64,000 nucleotides of DNA from PALSA-894 sp963734185 (GCA_963734185.1 CAVTGA010000002.1:2418001-2482000), one strand, 5' to 3'. Counted from the stretch's first letter, positions 1 to 8,934 are shown. Translations and numbers: made by a program. Notes: generated from the letters alone by a model not told the origin.

Positions 1-2
1 CG

Positions 3-131
3 AACCCGGTCAATCTCGATGCGCGGCTGGCGAGCGTATCCGCCGGCGTGCATCGGCTCGACGGGCAACTGCTCGTGATTCTCGACGTCGACCGCGTGCT
101 CGACATGGCGACCGAAGCTATGGCCGCGTGA
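3..131 (+). CDS. cheW: CheW chemotaxis coupling protein, C-terminal end (partial)
   Basis: The reading frame is open from the window edge to a TGA at 129-131 and gives about 42 residues. The stretch LLVILDVDRVL is the typical last strand of a CheW SH3-like domain. CheW links methyl-accepting receptors to the kinase CheA. The gene heads the same-strand group cheW-cheY-cheB-cheR. Its 5' part lies outside the window. Confidence 0.8.
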   Translation, partial: NPVNLDARLASVSAGVHRLDGQLLVILDVDRVLDMATEAMAA

Positions 132-196
132 CGCCAAGCGGAAACTGGTCTGCGGCCGGGTCGATGGACGCCGGCGCACGAACGAGGTGACTTACG

Positions 197-562
<366 letters not shown>

Positions 563-615
563 GGCCCGCCTGAAGCCGTCGCGTCGCGTAGCGTCAGTTC
601 CAAAGTAGTGCGTAC

Positions 616-1755
616 ATGAGTGTTGCCGTCACCGTTGCGCCTGCGTCCGCCGCCGCGCGGCTGCCCGATCCCATCCGCGTGATGATCGTGGATGATTCGG
701 TGGTGGTGCGCGGCCTGGTCGCGCGCTGGATCGAGGAGGAGGCGGACCTCAAGGTCGTCGCCTCTGTACGCACCGGGCGCGACGCCGTCGAACAGCTGCT
801 GCGCGCCGATCCGCATGTCGTGCTGCTCGACATCGAGATGCCGGACCTCGACGGGATCTCGGCGCTGCCGCTGCTGCTGGCGAAGAAGCGCGACCTCGTC
901 GTCATCATGGCCTCGACGCTGACGCGGCGTAATGCCGAGATAAGCCTGAAGGCGCTCTCGCTCGGCGCCGCCGACTACATCCCGAAGCCGGCGAGCAACC
1001 GCGAAGTCACGACCTCGGCGGACTTCCGGCGCGAACTGGTCGAAAAGGTCCGCCAGCTTGGCCGGCGCCGCCGCGCCGGCGCGACCGCACGCGCGCGGCC
1101 TGCCGCCGCGGCGGCTGCCGCAGCGCCTGCTGCCGCGGCGCCGATCCGCCTGCTTCCGTTCGCGCCGACGCCGCCGCGCGTCCTGCTGGTCGGTTCATCG
1201 ACCGGCGGACCGCAGGCGCTGACCGCGCTCATGAGCCGCCTCGGACCCGTGGCGGAGCGGTTTCCCGTGCTGATCACCCAGCACATGCCGCCGACCTTCA
1301 CCACCATCCTGGCCGAGCATCTCGCGCGCGCAAGCGGCCGGCCGGCGCACGAACCGGCCGACGGCGAGCCGATCCAGGCCGGCACCATCTACCTCGCGCC
1401 CGGGGGGCGCCACATGCGCATCGAGCGCCGCAACGGGGCGGCTGCGATCGCCCTCGACGACGGGCCGCAGGTCAATTTCTGCAAGCCGGCGGTCGATCCG
1501 CTGTTCGCGAGCGGGGCGGCGGTCTACGGCGGCGGGGTGTTCGCCGTGATCCTCACCGGCATGGGCCATGACGGCACCCACGGCGCCGAGGCCGTGGTCG
1601 CGTCCGGCGGCAACGTGATCGCGCAGGACGAGGCGACCAGCGTGGTGTGGGGCATGCCGGGCTCGGCCGCGCACGCCGGCGTGTGCGCCGCCGTGCTGCC
1701 GCTCGACCAGATCGCGCCCCGGATCGTACGCCAGTTCATAGGAGAGAAGTCGTGA
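616..1755 (+). CDS. cheB: Chemotaxis response regulator protein-glutamate methylesterase CheB
   Basis: The 379-residue protein has an N-terminal receiver domain with Asp72 in LLDIEMPDLDG. An Ala/Arg/Pro-rich linker spans roughly 145-175. The C-terminal methylesterase domain carries the triad: Ser195 in GSSTGG, His223 in TQHMPP and Asp319 in TGMGHDG. It removes methyl groups from, or deamidates, receptor glutamyl residues and is activated by CheA phosphorylation. The stop overlaps the start of cheR (GTGA), so the two are probably translationally coupled. Confidence 0.95.
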   Translation: MSVAVTVAPASAAARLPDPIRVMIVDDSVVVRGLVARWIEEEADLKVVASVRTGRDAVEQLLRADPHVVLLDIEMPDLDGISALPLLLAKKRDLVVIMASTLTRRNAEISLKALSLGAADYIPKPASNREVTTSADFRRELVEKVRQLGRRRRAGATARARPAAAAAAAAPAAAAPIRLLPFAPTPPRVLLVGSSTGGPQALTALMSRLGPVAERFPVLITQHMPPTFTTILAEHLARASGRPAHEPADGEPIQAGTIYLAPGGRHMRIERRNGAAAIALDDGPQVNFCKPAVDPLFASGAAVYGGGVFAVILTGMGHDGTHGAEAVVASGGNVIAQDEATSVVWGMPGSAAHAGVCAAVLPLDQIAPRIVRQFIGEKS

Positions 1756-2624
1756 CGCCGCTCGACTACGACTATCTCCGCAAGCTGCTCAAGGAGCGCT
1801 CCGGCCTCGTGCTATCGGCCGACAAGCAGTACCTGGTCGAAAGCCGGCTCGCGCCGGTCGCGCGCAAGGCCGGGCTCGCGGGCCTGAGCGATCTCGTGCT
1901 CAAGCTCAAGGCCGGCAACGAGCGCCTGACCGTCGACGTGGTCGAGGCGATGACCACCAACGAGTCGTTCTTCTTCCGCGACAAGATCCCGTTCGAGCAC
2001 TTCCGCGACGCCATCGTGCCGGCGCTGACCGCGGCGCGCGGGCGGGAACGGCGCATCCGCATCTGGTGCGCGGCCGCGTCCACCGGCCAGGAGCCCTATT
2101 CGCTCGCCATGAGCCTGAAGGAGATGAAGGACCGGATCGGCGGCTGGCGCGTCGACCTGATCGCCACCGACATCTCGCTCGACGTGCTGGAGAAGGCCAA
2201 GGCCGGTCTCTACAGCCAGTTCGAAGTACAGCGCGGGCTGCCGATCCAGATGCTGGTCAAGCACTTCGCGCAGGTCGGCGACACCTGGCAGATCTCGCCC
2301 GAGATCCGCGCCATGGTGCAGTACCGGCCGCTCAACCTGCTCAACGATTTCTCCCATCTCGGCAGCTTCGACCTCGTGTTCTGCCGCAACGTGCTGATCT
2401 ATTTCGACCACGAGACCAAGATCGACGTGTTGCGCCGGATCGCGCGGCTTCTTGCGCCGGACGGATTCCTCGTGCTCGGCGCGGCCGAGACCGTGGTCGG
2501 CCTGACCGACGCGTTCAAGCCGGTCGCCGACAAGCGCGGGCTCTATGCGCCGAACAAGGCGCCGAGGCCGGTAGCGGCGCCCGCGCCGATGGCGCTGCGG
2601 CCGGTGTCGGTCGGAGCGCGGTAG
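1752..2624 (+). CDS. cheR: Chemotaxis protein methyltransferase CheR
   Basis: The protein has 290 residues. The GTG at 1752 overlaps the cheB stop and is preceded by ggagag, so it is preferred over in-frame starts inside cheB. An N-terminal helical CheR domain (LKERSGLVLSADK) is followed by a SAM-binding domain with WCAAASTGQEPYSL and the FDLVFCRNVLIYFD motif. It methylates receptor glutamates using S-adenosylmethionine and counteracts CheB in adaptation. The C-terminal 25 residues are Pro/Ala-rich and probably disordered. Confidence 0.94.
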   Translation: MTPLDYDYLRKLLKERSGLVLSADKQYLVESRLAPVARKAGLAGLSDLVLKLKAGNERLTVDVVEAMTTNESFFFRDKIPFEHFRDAIVPALTAARGRERRIRIWCAAASTGQEPYSLAMSLKEMKDRIGGWRVDLIATDISLDVLEKAKAGLYSQFEVQRGLPIQMLVKHFAQVGDTWQISPEIRAMVQYRPLNLLNDFSHLGSFDLVFCRNVLIYFDHETKIDVLRRIARLLAPDGFLVLGAAETVVGLTDAFKPVADKRGLYAPNKAPRPVAAPAPMALRPVSVGAR

Positions 2625-2644
2625 GCAGGCGGCCTGCGCGCCCG

Positions 2645-3046
2645 TCACCGCAAGCGTCGGCCCGGCTCAACCACCACCTGCAACTCGATCCGGCCGATCA
2701 GCCCGGCGCGTTCCTGCTCCGCAGCCGCGATGGCCGCGGCGGTCTGCCGCGCCGTGCTGGCGTTCGAGCCGAACGCGACCAAGCCGCCGAGCGTCGAGGT
2801 GAGCGCGCCCATCAGGGATATGCCGTACGGGGTGACGGCACCGAGCAGGATCAGCGACGTCCAGGCGGCTCCGCCGCTGAGCGCCATCTTGGCGATGAGC
2901 GCGATCTTGCGGCAGCGCTCGGCCGCACCGGCGAGTTCTTCGATCCGGGCTTCGAGCCGCGCGATCCGCTCGCGCGGGTCGTCATCCCCCGAAGTGTCTT
3001 CCGTCCACGCGTCCATCGGTATTCTTTGCGTTTGCGCGCCTGTCAT
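2645..3046 (-). CDS. Small membrane protein with coiled-coil segment, function unknown
   Basis: The 133-residue product begins with an acidic charged region, then a heptad-like helix (RIARLEARIEELAGAAER). One or two hydrophobic segments follow (AAWTSLILLGAVTPYGISL and the next stretch), then an Ala-rich helix and a basic tail. I do not recognise a family. A start ten residues later (MDAWTED, 3016) is equally possible. It is convergent with cheR and probably independent of it. Confidence 0.5.
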   Translation of the reverse strand: MTGAQTQRIPMDAWTEDTSGDDDPRERIARLEARIEELAGAAERCRKIALIAKMALSGGAAWTSLILLGAVTPYGISLMGALTSTLGGLVAFGSNASTARQTAAAIAAAEQERAGLIGRIELQVVVEPGRRLR

Positions 3047-3060
3047 GCACCAATCCTATC

Positions 3061-3190
3061 CACCGTCATGGCCGGGCATAGCCGTCCGAAGGACGGCGTC
3101 GCTTCGCTCGCCTATGTCCCGGCCATCCACGTCTTTGATTCAAGAAAAACAAGACGTGGATGCCCGGCACAAGGCCGGGCATGACGGTTG
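3061..3190. repeat. Long imperfect palindromic intergenic repeat
   Basis: The left part (accgtcatggccgggca) is matched in inverted orientation by the right part (gcccggc...gccgggcatgacggt). An inner inverted pair around gacgtgg/ccacgtc flanks a short A-rich loop. It lies between two minus-strand genes and has no credible coding capacity. It resembles the palindromic repeats scattered in Rhizobiales genomes. Confidence 0.6.
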
Positions 3191-3215
3191 ATGGACTCAT
3201 CGTACTAGAGAGCGA

Positions 3216-3827
3216 TCAAGCGCGGATCCAGGTCTCCGAGAAGGCCAGCATCGCGGTCGTGATGGTATGACCCGCGATCTCGCGCGGCACCGGCTTGCCC
3301 GGCAGGCTGCGGCCGTTGACCGTGACGGTCGCGTCCCGGCAGCCGACGAACAGGCTCGGCATCGAGTGCTTGGCGGTCGCCGATTTGTCCGGCGGCAACG
3401 CGAAGCAGAACGGTTCTCCAAGCCCGCTCCAGGTCAGCACCACGGTCAGGTCGCCGGCCTTGACGGTCTCGCTGTAAGTGCTCGCCGGATCGCCCGCGGC
3501 TTCGACCCGGTCGAGCCGCCGATAGATGAGACCGCCGAGGCCCGGCAGGCCCTTCCAGGCGCCGAAGTGCGACACGAAGTCGGAGACCAGGTAGCGCGCC
3601 AGTTTCTCGTTGTCGTGGAAGCAGTAATTGGCGCGCTCGGCCGGCGGGCTCGCGTCCTGCGGCGACTGCATCAGCACCAGCGCGTGGCCGCGACCGTGCG
3701 GGGAGAGCACCACGCGGAAGAAGCTCGCCAGCGTGATGAACGGGCCGTCGGCGCGCTCCTTCAGCGAGATGCCGGGGTTCTCGCCCGACCATTCGACGGT
3801 GCCGGGAAATACGATCGGGTCCGCCAT
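3216..3827 (-). CDS. Conserved hypothetical protein, 203 residues
   Basis: This is a soluble acidic protein starting MADPIVFPGTVEW, with no signal peptide or membrane segment. The start has a good ribosome-binding site (aaggagacactc). A central aromatic region (FRVVLSPHGRGHALVLMQ) and a strand-rich C-terminal half suggest a beta-sandwich or START-like fold, but I see no catalytic signature. Codon use matches the neighbours. Function is not known to me. Confidence 0.6.
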   Translation of the reverse strand: MADPIVFPGTVEWSGENPGISLKERADGPFITLASFFRVVLSPHGRGHALVLMQSPQDASPPAERANYCFHDNEKLARYLVSDFVSHFGAWKGLPGLGGLIYRRLDRVEAAGDPASTYSETVKAGDLTVVLTWSGLGEPFCFALPPDKSATAKHSMPSLFVGCRDATVTVNGRSLPGKPVPREIAGHTITTAMLAFSETWIRA

Positions 3828-3874
3828 GAGTGTCTCCTTTTTGGATGTTTGATCCTAGCATGACCGTGCGGCGC

Positions 3875-4035
3875 GTAGGGTGGGCAAAGGCGCGGCCCGG
3901 ATTTCACAATGACGCGTTGAATTGCGGTCCGCGCCGTGCCCACGCGGACGGCTCACGCATGAACCGCGTGGGCAAAGGCGCGCGAGGCCGGTGCGAGTTC
4001 TCGCTGGTAGAGTTTCGCGCCTTTGCCCACCCTAC
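3875..4035. repeat. Palindromic repeat, family A (GTAGGGTGGGCAAAGGCGCG)
   Basis: The ends are inverted copies: gtagggtgggcaaaggcgcg at the left and cgcctttgcccaccctac at the right. Inner inverted units sit around cccacgcggac and gcgtgggcaaaggcg. Full or partial copies recur near 9022, 16800, 28811, 31233, 33507 and 43120 in this window. Confidence 0.85.
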
Positions 4036-4040
4036 GATCC

Positions 4041-4610
4041 TTAGCACGTCCGCGCGGCCATGGCCCGCAGCGCTACGCCGATGCCGGCGAGCATGTCCCA
4101 GCCGGAAGAGTGGCCGACGCCGCGCAGCGACGCGACGGCGGCGTCGAGCTCACCGGCAACGGCCGAGGTCGCAGCGTTGTGCAGATGCGCGCCGACATGG
4201 CCCGCGGCGGCCGCGCGCAGGAAAGAACCGCTCAGCGGCGAGGTCAGCGCCGGCGGCGCATCCGTGATCGCCCGCGCCAGAGCGGCGTGCACGCCGGTTT
4301 CTCCGCATGCCCGCAGCAGCGCCAAAGCGCCGATCAGCAGGTCGTCGCCGGACGGCGTCAGGCCGGGCCCGAGCCCGATCAGGCCGTGCACGGCATCGGC
4401 CGAAGCTTCCTCGCCGCGCGACGCGGACAGCCAGGCCTCGAACGCGGCGATGCGCGGGCGGGCGAAGCGCGTGAGCGGGGCGGGTGTTTGCGGACACAGC
4501 GCGGGCCGGGCGAGCCCTTCCGGCGGCGCTTCGGCGGCGGCACGAGCGCCGAGCGCTGCGGCAAGCGCGCCTGCGTGCCGTGCCCGAACGGTTGTGCGCC
4601 GGCCGAACAT
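4041..4610 (-). CDS. allH: DUF2877 protein, oxamate carbamoyltransferase subunit AllH
   Basis: The 189-residue protein carries the hallmark GLGPGLTPSGDDLLIGAL of the DUF2877 family (E. coli YlbF/AllH). With FdrA and the DUF1116 protein this family forms the oxamate carbamoyltransferase that converts oxalurate plus phosphate to oxamate and carbamoyl phosphate at the end of anaerobic allantoin breakdown (established for E. coli). It is the last gene of a tight minus-strand operon and touches the carbamate kinase gene. It is shorter than E. coli AllH, so the N-terminal part may be reduced. Confidence 0.82.
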   Translation of the reverse strand: MFGRRTTVRARHAGALAAALGARAAAEAPPEGLARPALCPQTPAPLTRFARPRIAAFEAWLSASRGEEASADAVHGLIGLGPGLTPSGDDLLIGALALLRACGETGVHAALARAITDAPPALTSPLSGSFLRAAAAGHVGAHLHNAATSAVAGELDAAVASLRGVGHSSGWDMLAGIGVALRAMAARTC

Positions 4611-5572
4611 CAGGCGCGCGTCACGTGCGTGCCGCTGCGCCCCGCGAGCGCCGGCACGGCCATGTCGAGATCGGTGATGATGACGCGTTTTCCGCCGCCT
4701 TCGAGGAAGCTGATGGCGGCGTCGATCTTCGGCCCCATGCTGCCGGGCGGAAACTGGCCTTGCGCCTGGTGGCGCTTGAGCTCGTCAAGCGTCGTGGTGC
4801 CGAGCTCGCGCTGCCGCGGCGTGCCGAAATCGACGGCGACCTGGCGCACCGCGGTCAGGATCAGCAAGGTCTCGATGTGCAGCACGTTGGCCATCAGCGC
4901 CGAGGTCATGTCCTTGTCGATGACCGCCGCGACCCCGTTGCGCACGCCCTTGGCGCCGCGCACGACCGGAATGCCGCCGCCGCCGCCCGCGATCACGATC
5001 GAGCCGCGCTGGGCAAGTTCCTGGATCAGCGAGATGTCGCAGATGTGGCGTGGCCGGGGCGAGGGCACCACGTGACGCCAGCCGCGGCTCCCGTCCTGCT
5101 TCATGCGCCAGCCGAGCTCGGCCGATATCTCTTCGGCCTGCTCGCGCGTGAAGAACGGGCCGATGAATTTGGTCGGATTGCCGAACGCAGGATCGTCGGC
5201 ATCGACCTCAACCTGGGTCAGCAGGCAGGCGACGTGGCGCGGGCTGCCTGCTTCACGCAACGCGTTCTCGAGCGCCTGCACCAGCAGATAGGCGATGCCG
5301 CCCTGGCTGTGCGCCACGCAGATGTCGAGCGTCATCGGCGGAACGCGGGCGCGCGAGAGCGCCTGCCGCATCAGGATCTTGCCGACCACCGGACCATTGC
5401 CGTGGGTGATGACGAAGAAGTTGTCGGCGAGCGCGAGCGGCAACAGCGCTTGCGCGGTGCGCGCGGCGATCTGCTTCTGCTCTTCCGAAGTTCCCGCGAT
5501 CGCCTCGGGATGCGTGGCGTTGCCGCCGATCGCGATCAGCAGCTGCTTCGGGATGGCGAGCGGCTCGACCAT
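4610..5572 (-). CDS. arcC: Carbamate kinase
   Basis: The 320-residue amino-acid-kinase-fold protein has LIAIGGNAT at the N-terminus, FFVITHGNGPVVG, VIAGGGGGIPVVR and KRVIITDLD. These are standard carbamate kinase motifs for ATP/ADP and carbamoyl phosphate binding. It makes ATP from carbamoyl phosphate and ADP. Placement inside the AllF/G/H operon shows it works as the AllK/YbcF-type enzyme that harvests ATP from oxalurate, not in an arginine deiminase operon. It overlaps allH by one base and sits two bases after fdrA. Confidence 0.93.
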   Translation of the reverse strand: MVEPLAIPKQLLIAIGGNATHPEAIAGTSEEQKQIAARTAQALLPLALADNFFVITHGNGPVVGKILMRQALSRARVPPMTLDICVAHSQGGIAYLLVQALENALREAGSPRHVACLLTQVEVDADDPAFGNPTKFIGPFFTREQAEEISAELGWRMKQDGSRGWRHVVPSPRPRHICDISLIQELAQRGSIVIAGGGGGIPVVRGAKGVRNGVAAVIDKDMTSALMANVLHIETLLILTAVRQVAVDFGTPRQRELGTTTLDELKRHQAQGQFPPGSMGPKIDAAISFLEGGGKRVIITDLDMAVPALAGRSGTHVTRA

Positions 5573-5574
5573 GC

Positions 5575-7059
5575 TCAGCCCTCGAGCGACCCGCCGACCG
5601 CCGCAATCGCGATTTGCGCCGCATCGGCGTTGGAGTCCGCGACGATCACGCCGGCCTCGGTGAGCTTGCGCACCTGGGCCTGGCGCGGCTGCGGATCGAG
5701 GTCGGTGCCGGTCACCGATGCGACGATCATCGGCCCGCCGTTGCGCCGCGCGAGCATGCCGGCCAGATGCCCGGCCGGGTCGGGATGACCGCCGAGACCC
5801 AGCACGAGGTCGAGCAGGATGACGCCGACCGTCGGATCGGCCAGCGCTTGCGCAAGCGGCGCGTCGCGCACCGCCGGCTCGATCATCGGATGCGGCCGTC
5901 CGCGCGTGAATTCATCGTCGCCGAGGTCGACGAGGACGTGTCCGCCGTTCGCGTCTTGCATCGGCAAAGCACCCGGCACCGGCACGTTCGACGCGACCGT
6001 CAGGCCGGCTTGCGCGAACACGATCTGCGCTTCCGAACAGAGCGTCCCGCCGGCAAACAGCCCGCGCACCAGCTTCCCACGCGCGGCGGTGGGAGGGTTC
6101 GACCGGTGCGGCGTCGACGTTTGTCCGGTCGCCAGCTCCGCTGCGGCCTTCAACGTCGCGGCGCCGCGCGCATTCGCCGGCAGCGCCAGGCCCTGCGCGC
6201 CGAGGAAGCAGACGGTGAACGGCTTCGAACTGCGCGCAACGCGATCGAGCACCAGCCTTGCGACGGCCGCGGCGGGCGGCTTGGAGATCAGCACGATATG
6301 CCGCGTCGCCGCATCGGCGTCGAGCATGTCGATCGCCGCGAGCGCCGTGATCGCGCCGACCTCCGCCTTGAGGTCGCGTCCGCCGGTGCCGATCGCATGG
6401 CTGATGCCGCGCCCCCCGCGCGCGATCAGGCACGAAACTTCCTGGATGCCGGTGCCCGAAGCGCCGACGATACCGATGTCGCCGCGCGGCACGACGTTGG
6501 CGAAGGCGAGCGGCACGCCGCCGATGATCGCGGTGCCGCAATCCGGTCCCATCACCATCAGGCCCTTCTCGCGGGCCGCGCGTTTGAGCGCGACCTCGTC
6601 CGCGAGCGCCACGTTGTCGGAAAAGATCATCACGTTGAGGTTCAAGGCCAGCGCCTTGCGCGCCTCGGCGGCGGCGAAGTCGCCCGGCACCGAGATCAGC
6701 GCCAGATTGGCGTCGGGCAGCGCGCTGGTGGCGCCGCGCAGCGTGCGGGCCACCGCCAACGTTGCGGAGGCCGCGGCGGCGCGCGGCTGGTCGAGCCATC
6801 GCTTGGCCTGGCCGAGCGCCGCCTCGGCGGCGCCCGCGTCGCTCGCCCGCAGCGCCAGGATCAGGTCGCCGGGCGCGGCGCTTTCGCCCTCGGGGGCGAG
6901 GATGCCGGCCTCGCGCAGGATGTCCTTGTTGGCAGGCGTGCCGATCATCAGGCCGGCTTCCTCGACGCCGGACAGGGCCGCGGTCTGGCGGGCAATGCGC
7001 ATCAGCACGAGCGAATCGAAATAGGTCGCGCGGCGGACCTCGTTGCGGATGACGCTCAT
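5575..7059 (-). CDS. fdrA: FdrA/AllF subunit of oxamate carbamoyltransferase (core, lacking its C-terminal domain)
   Basis: The 494-residue protein resembles succinyl-CoA synthetase alpha subunits: Rossmann CoA-binding motif IGIVGASGTGIQEV, nucleotide region LMVMGPDCGTAIIGGVPLAF and C-terminal flavodoxin-like domain. The chosen ATG (7057-7059) overlaps the allG stop (ATGA). The frame remains open upstream but that part is inside allG. E. coli FdrA is about 555 residues. The missing C-terminal ~60 residues match the separate small ORF at 8316-8495. It is a subunit of the carbamoyl-transferring complex in ureide catabolism. Confidence 0.88.
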   Translation of the reverse strand: MSVIRNEVRRATYFDSLVLMRIARQTAALSGVEEAGLMIGTPANKDILREAGILAPEGESAAPGDLILALRASDAGAAEAALGQAKRWLDQPRAAAASATLAVARTLRGATSALPDANLALISVPGDFAAAEARKALALNLNVMIFSDNVALADEVALKRAAREKGLMVMGPDCGTAIIGGVPLAFANVVPRGDIGIVGASGTGIQEVSCLIARGGRGISHAIGTGGRDLKAEVGAITALAAIDMLDADAATRHIVLISKPPAAAVARLVLDRVARSSKPFTVCFLGAQGLALPANARGAATLKAAAELATGQTSTPHRSNPPTAARGKLVRGLFAGGTLCSEAQIVFAQAGLTVASNVPVPGALPMQDANGGHVLVDLGDDEFTRGRPHPMIEPAVRDAPLAQALADPTVGVILLDLVLGLGGHPDPAGHLAGMLARRNGGPMIVASVTGTDLDPQPRQAQVRKLTEAGVIVADSNADAAQIAIAAVGGSLEG

Positions 7060-8306
7060 TCGACGCCCATGGTTTTGGCGAACGCCACCAGCGCCTGCTC
7101 GAAGCATTTCAGCGGCGCCTTCACTACGCCGGCACCGACCTGGCCGACGCCGGGCTCGCGATGCGCGATGCCGGTGTTGATGGTCGGCGCCAGCGAGCTC
7201 TCGACCACCAGGCGGATATCGATGCCGGTCGGCACGCCGGCGAAATCCAGCGCCGGAATGGTCCACGCCGGATTCGGGCCGACCGTGATCTCCGCCATCG
7301 CGCGCGTGAACGCGGCCGCGTCCGAGGCGCGGCCGGCGCCGATATAGCCGACCACCGCGGGCGCGGCCGCCATGGCGAAGCCGCCGAGACCGACCGTCTC
7401 GACGATCGCCGAGTCGCCCATGTCGGGATTGGCGTCGCGCTCGCTGAAGCCGGGGAAATAGATGCCGGCCGGCATCTCGACCGGCGCGGTGAACCAGGCG
7501 TCGCCCGTGCCGGAGACGTGGATGCCGAAATCGGTGCCGTTGCGGCTCATCGCCGTCACCACCGACGAGCCCGCGATGCCGCGCGCCGGGTCGGCCAGCG
7601 CCTTGCCCATCGCCATGGCGACGTTGAGGAAGAACTGGTCGTTGCGGCCGATGAAGTCGAGACAGGCGGCAAGGTCATCGGCGCTCTGCGTCGTGCGTGC
7701 GAGCCTCGGTGCGAGCTCACGCAACAGCAGGCTCGAGCAGGCGACGTTGCGCTGGTGCATCTCGTCGCCCATGGTCAGCCCGCGCGCGATCAGCGGCTTC
7801 AGGCCGATGCCGCCGCCCGCACGCAAGGCGCGTCCGAGCGCAGGACCCAGCACGTCCCTGATCCAGCGCAGCCGGTTCAGCACCTCGGCATCGTTGCCGC
7901 CGAACCGCATCACCTTGCCGACGCCTTCGTTGACGGCGCAGAAGGCGCGGTTCCCGAACGCCTTGTTCTCCACCACCATCACCGGCTGGCTCATGGTGGT
8001 GAGCCCGGTCATCGGGCCGACCGCGCCGAAGTGGTGATTGGGATGGAAGGCGAAGCCGCCGCGCGCGGCTTGGCGCGCCGCGTCGTCGAGGTCTTGCGCC
8101 CAGCCTTCGAACACCGCGATGCCCTGCACCGCGCCGCGCATCGGGCCGCACATGCGCTCCCAGGAGATCGGCGGGCCGGCATGCAGGATCGTGCGGGCGT
8201 TCAGGACCGGGATGGCTTGCGCGGCCGGGATCACGTCGACCAGCACCGGCTCGCCGGCGAGCATGCGCCGCAGTGCTTCCTGGTTGGCCTCGTCGATCTG
8301 CTTCAC
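7056..8306 (-). CDS. allG: DUF1116 protein, oxamate carbamoyltransferase subunit AllG
   Basis: The 416-residue product matches E. coli YlbE/AllG in length and motifs: LHAGPPISWERMCGPM, MPAGIYFPGFSERDANPDMG and the final GAGVVKAPLKCFEQAL. The GTG start (8304-8306) follows ggcggc and lies three codons after an in-frame TGA that ends the upstream 59-residue ORF. It overlaps fdrA by four bases (ATGA), indicating translational coupling. With FdrA and AllH it should form oxamate carbamoyltransferase. Confidence 0.88.
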   Translation of the reverse strand: MKQIDEANQEALRRMLAGEPVLVDVIPAAQAIPVLNARTILHAGPPISWERMCGPMRGAVQGIAVFEGWAQDLDDAARQAARGGFAFHPNHHFGAVGPMTGLTTMSQPVMVVENKAFGNRAFCAVNEGVGKVMRFGGNDAEVLNRLRWIRDVLGPALGRALRAGGGIGLKPLIARGLTMGDEMHQRNVACSSLLLRELAPRLARTTQSADDLAACLDFIGRNDQFFLNVAMAMGKALADPARGIAGSSVVTAMSRNGTDFGIHVSGTGDAWFTAPVEMPAGIYFPGFSERDANPDMGDSAIVETVGLGGFAMAAAPAVVGYIGAGRASDAAAFTRAMAEITVGPNPAWTIPALDFAGVPTGIDIRLVVESSLAPTINTGIAHREPGVGQVGAGVVKAPLKCFEQALVAFAKTMGVE

Positions 8307-8315
8307 GCCGCCAAC

Positions 8316-8495
8316 TCAACTGCGCAATCGATCGAGCAGGCGCGCCAGCTGCGCGTCGCCCCCGGCCGGCGGCGTCCATTGGACGTGGACCACCGTGGCG
8401 CCCCGCTGCGCAAGGTTTGCGGCGAACATCTCCAGCCCGACATTGACGACGCGCGGCGGCGCGGCGAGGAGGCCTTGGTTCTTCTCGTCTTCCAT
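8316..8495 (-). CDS. Stand-alone FdrA C-terminal domain protein (59 residues)
   Basis: Starts MEDEKNQGLLAAPP and contains VVNVGLEMFAANL, then VQWTPPAGGD and LARLLDRL. As I remember it, the C-terminus of E. coli FdrA has the same layout (VINIGLRSFALEL, then QWSPVAGG and LARLLERL). Here this domain is detached from FdrA and encoded first in the operon, in the same frame as allG but separated from it by one TGA. The core FdrA downstream ends just where this domain would begin. Probably a real small subunit restoring the full FdrA complement. Confidence 0.72.
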   Translation of the reverse strand: MEDEKNQGLLAAPPRVVNVGLEMFAANLAQRGATVVHVQWTPPAGGDAQLARLLDRLRS

Positions 8496-8543
8496 CGCCC
8501 GGTTATCGGGGACCGCCGGGCGGCTGTCCATACAGCCGGTGGC

Positions 8544-8630
8544 GTAGCCCGGCTTTCGCCGGCGAAAGCCGGGGATCGCGTGCCACGGCAAGACCTGCCC
8601 CGGATTGCGCTGCGCGCAATCCGGGCTACG
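8544..8630. repeat. Palindromic repeat, family B (TAGCCCGGATTGCGC)
   Basis: Inverted ends gtagcccgg and ccgggctac enclose the nested palindromes ggctttcgccggcgaaagcc and ggattgcgctgcgcgcaatcc. Its right end supplies the TAG stop of the adjacent minus-strand gene. The family recurs near 33943, 34585, 40137, 48418 and 54459. Confidence 0.8.
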
Positions 8631-8934
8631 CCATCACCGGGCGCAGGAACGTGCGCTCCTCGGCCAGGATGAAGCGGCCCTCCTGCGCGAACGCGAAATT
8701 CGCCGCGCCGTCCGCATCGGCCTTAAGGCACGCCCGGTAGGCCTCGTAGGCGGCGAGGCTCGGAAACGAGATCAGCGCGTGCGCGATATTGTTGGTGCCC
8801 TCGTGCGGCATGAAGTAGCCGATCAGGTCGCCGCCGCACTTCGGAATGAGGGTGAGCCAGCGCCGCGCATAGGCTTCGAACTCGGCGCGCTTGAATGGAT
8901 CGAGCGTATAGCGGATGTGGCAGGTGACGGTCAT
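8626..8934 (-). CDS. NIPSNAP-family dimeric alpha/beta-barrel protein
   Basis: The 102-residue protein begins MTVTCHIRYTLDPFKRAEFE and includes GGDLIGYFMPHEGTNNIAHALISFPSLAAYEAYR, split by typical NIPSNAP spacing; its ferredoxin-like fold is shared with the antibiotic-monooxygenase group. The family's exact biochemical role is not settled. The upstream ureide operon is same-strand but separated by a repeat, so a functional link is not shown. The stop codon TAG is the first part of the family-B repeat. Confidence 0.75.
   Translation of the reverse strand: MTVTCHIRYTLDPFKRAEFEAYARRWLTLIPKCGGDLIGYFMPHEGTNNIAHALISFPSLAAYEAYRACLKADADGAANFAFAQEGRFILAEERTFLRPVMA

Noticed and set aside
4484..5788. 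Long open frame (over 400 codons) antisense to carbamate kinase
   Set aside because: It is a high-GC shadow: the product is Arg/His/Asp-rich without domain motifs, and the opposite strand has a clear enzyme. Similar shadows over fdrA, opgH, opgG, flhA and fliF were dropped for the same reason.
8304..8318. The in-frame TGA before allG as a genuine selenocysteine codon
   Set aside because: E. coli AllG starts at the equivalent of the GTG just after the TGA, the residue position is not a known Cys site, and the possible hairpin is not a clear bacterial SECIS. Kept only as part of the split-FdrA finding.
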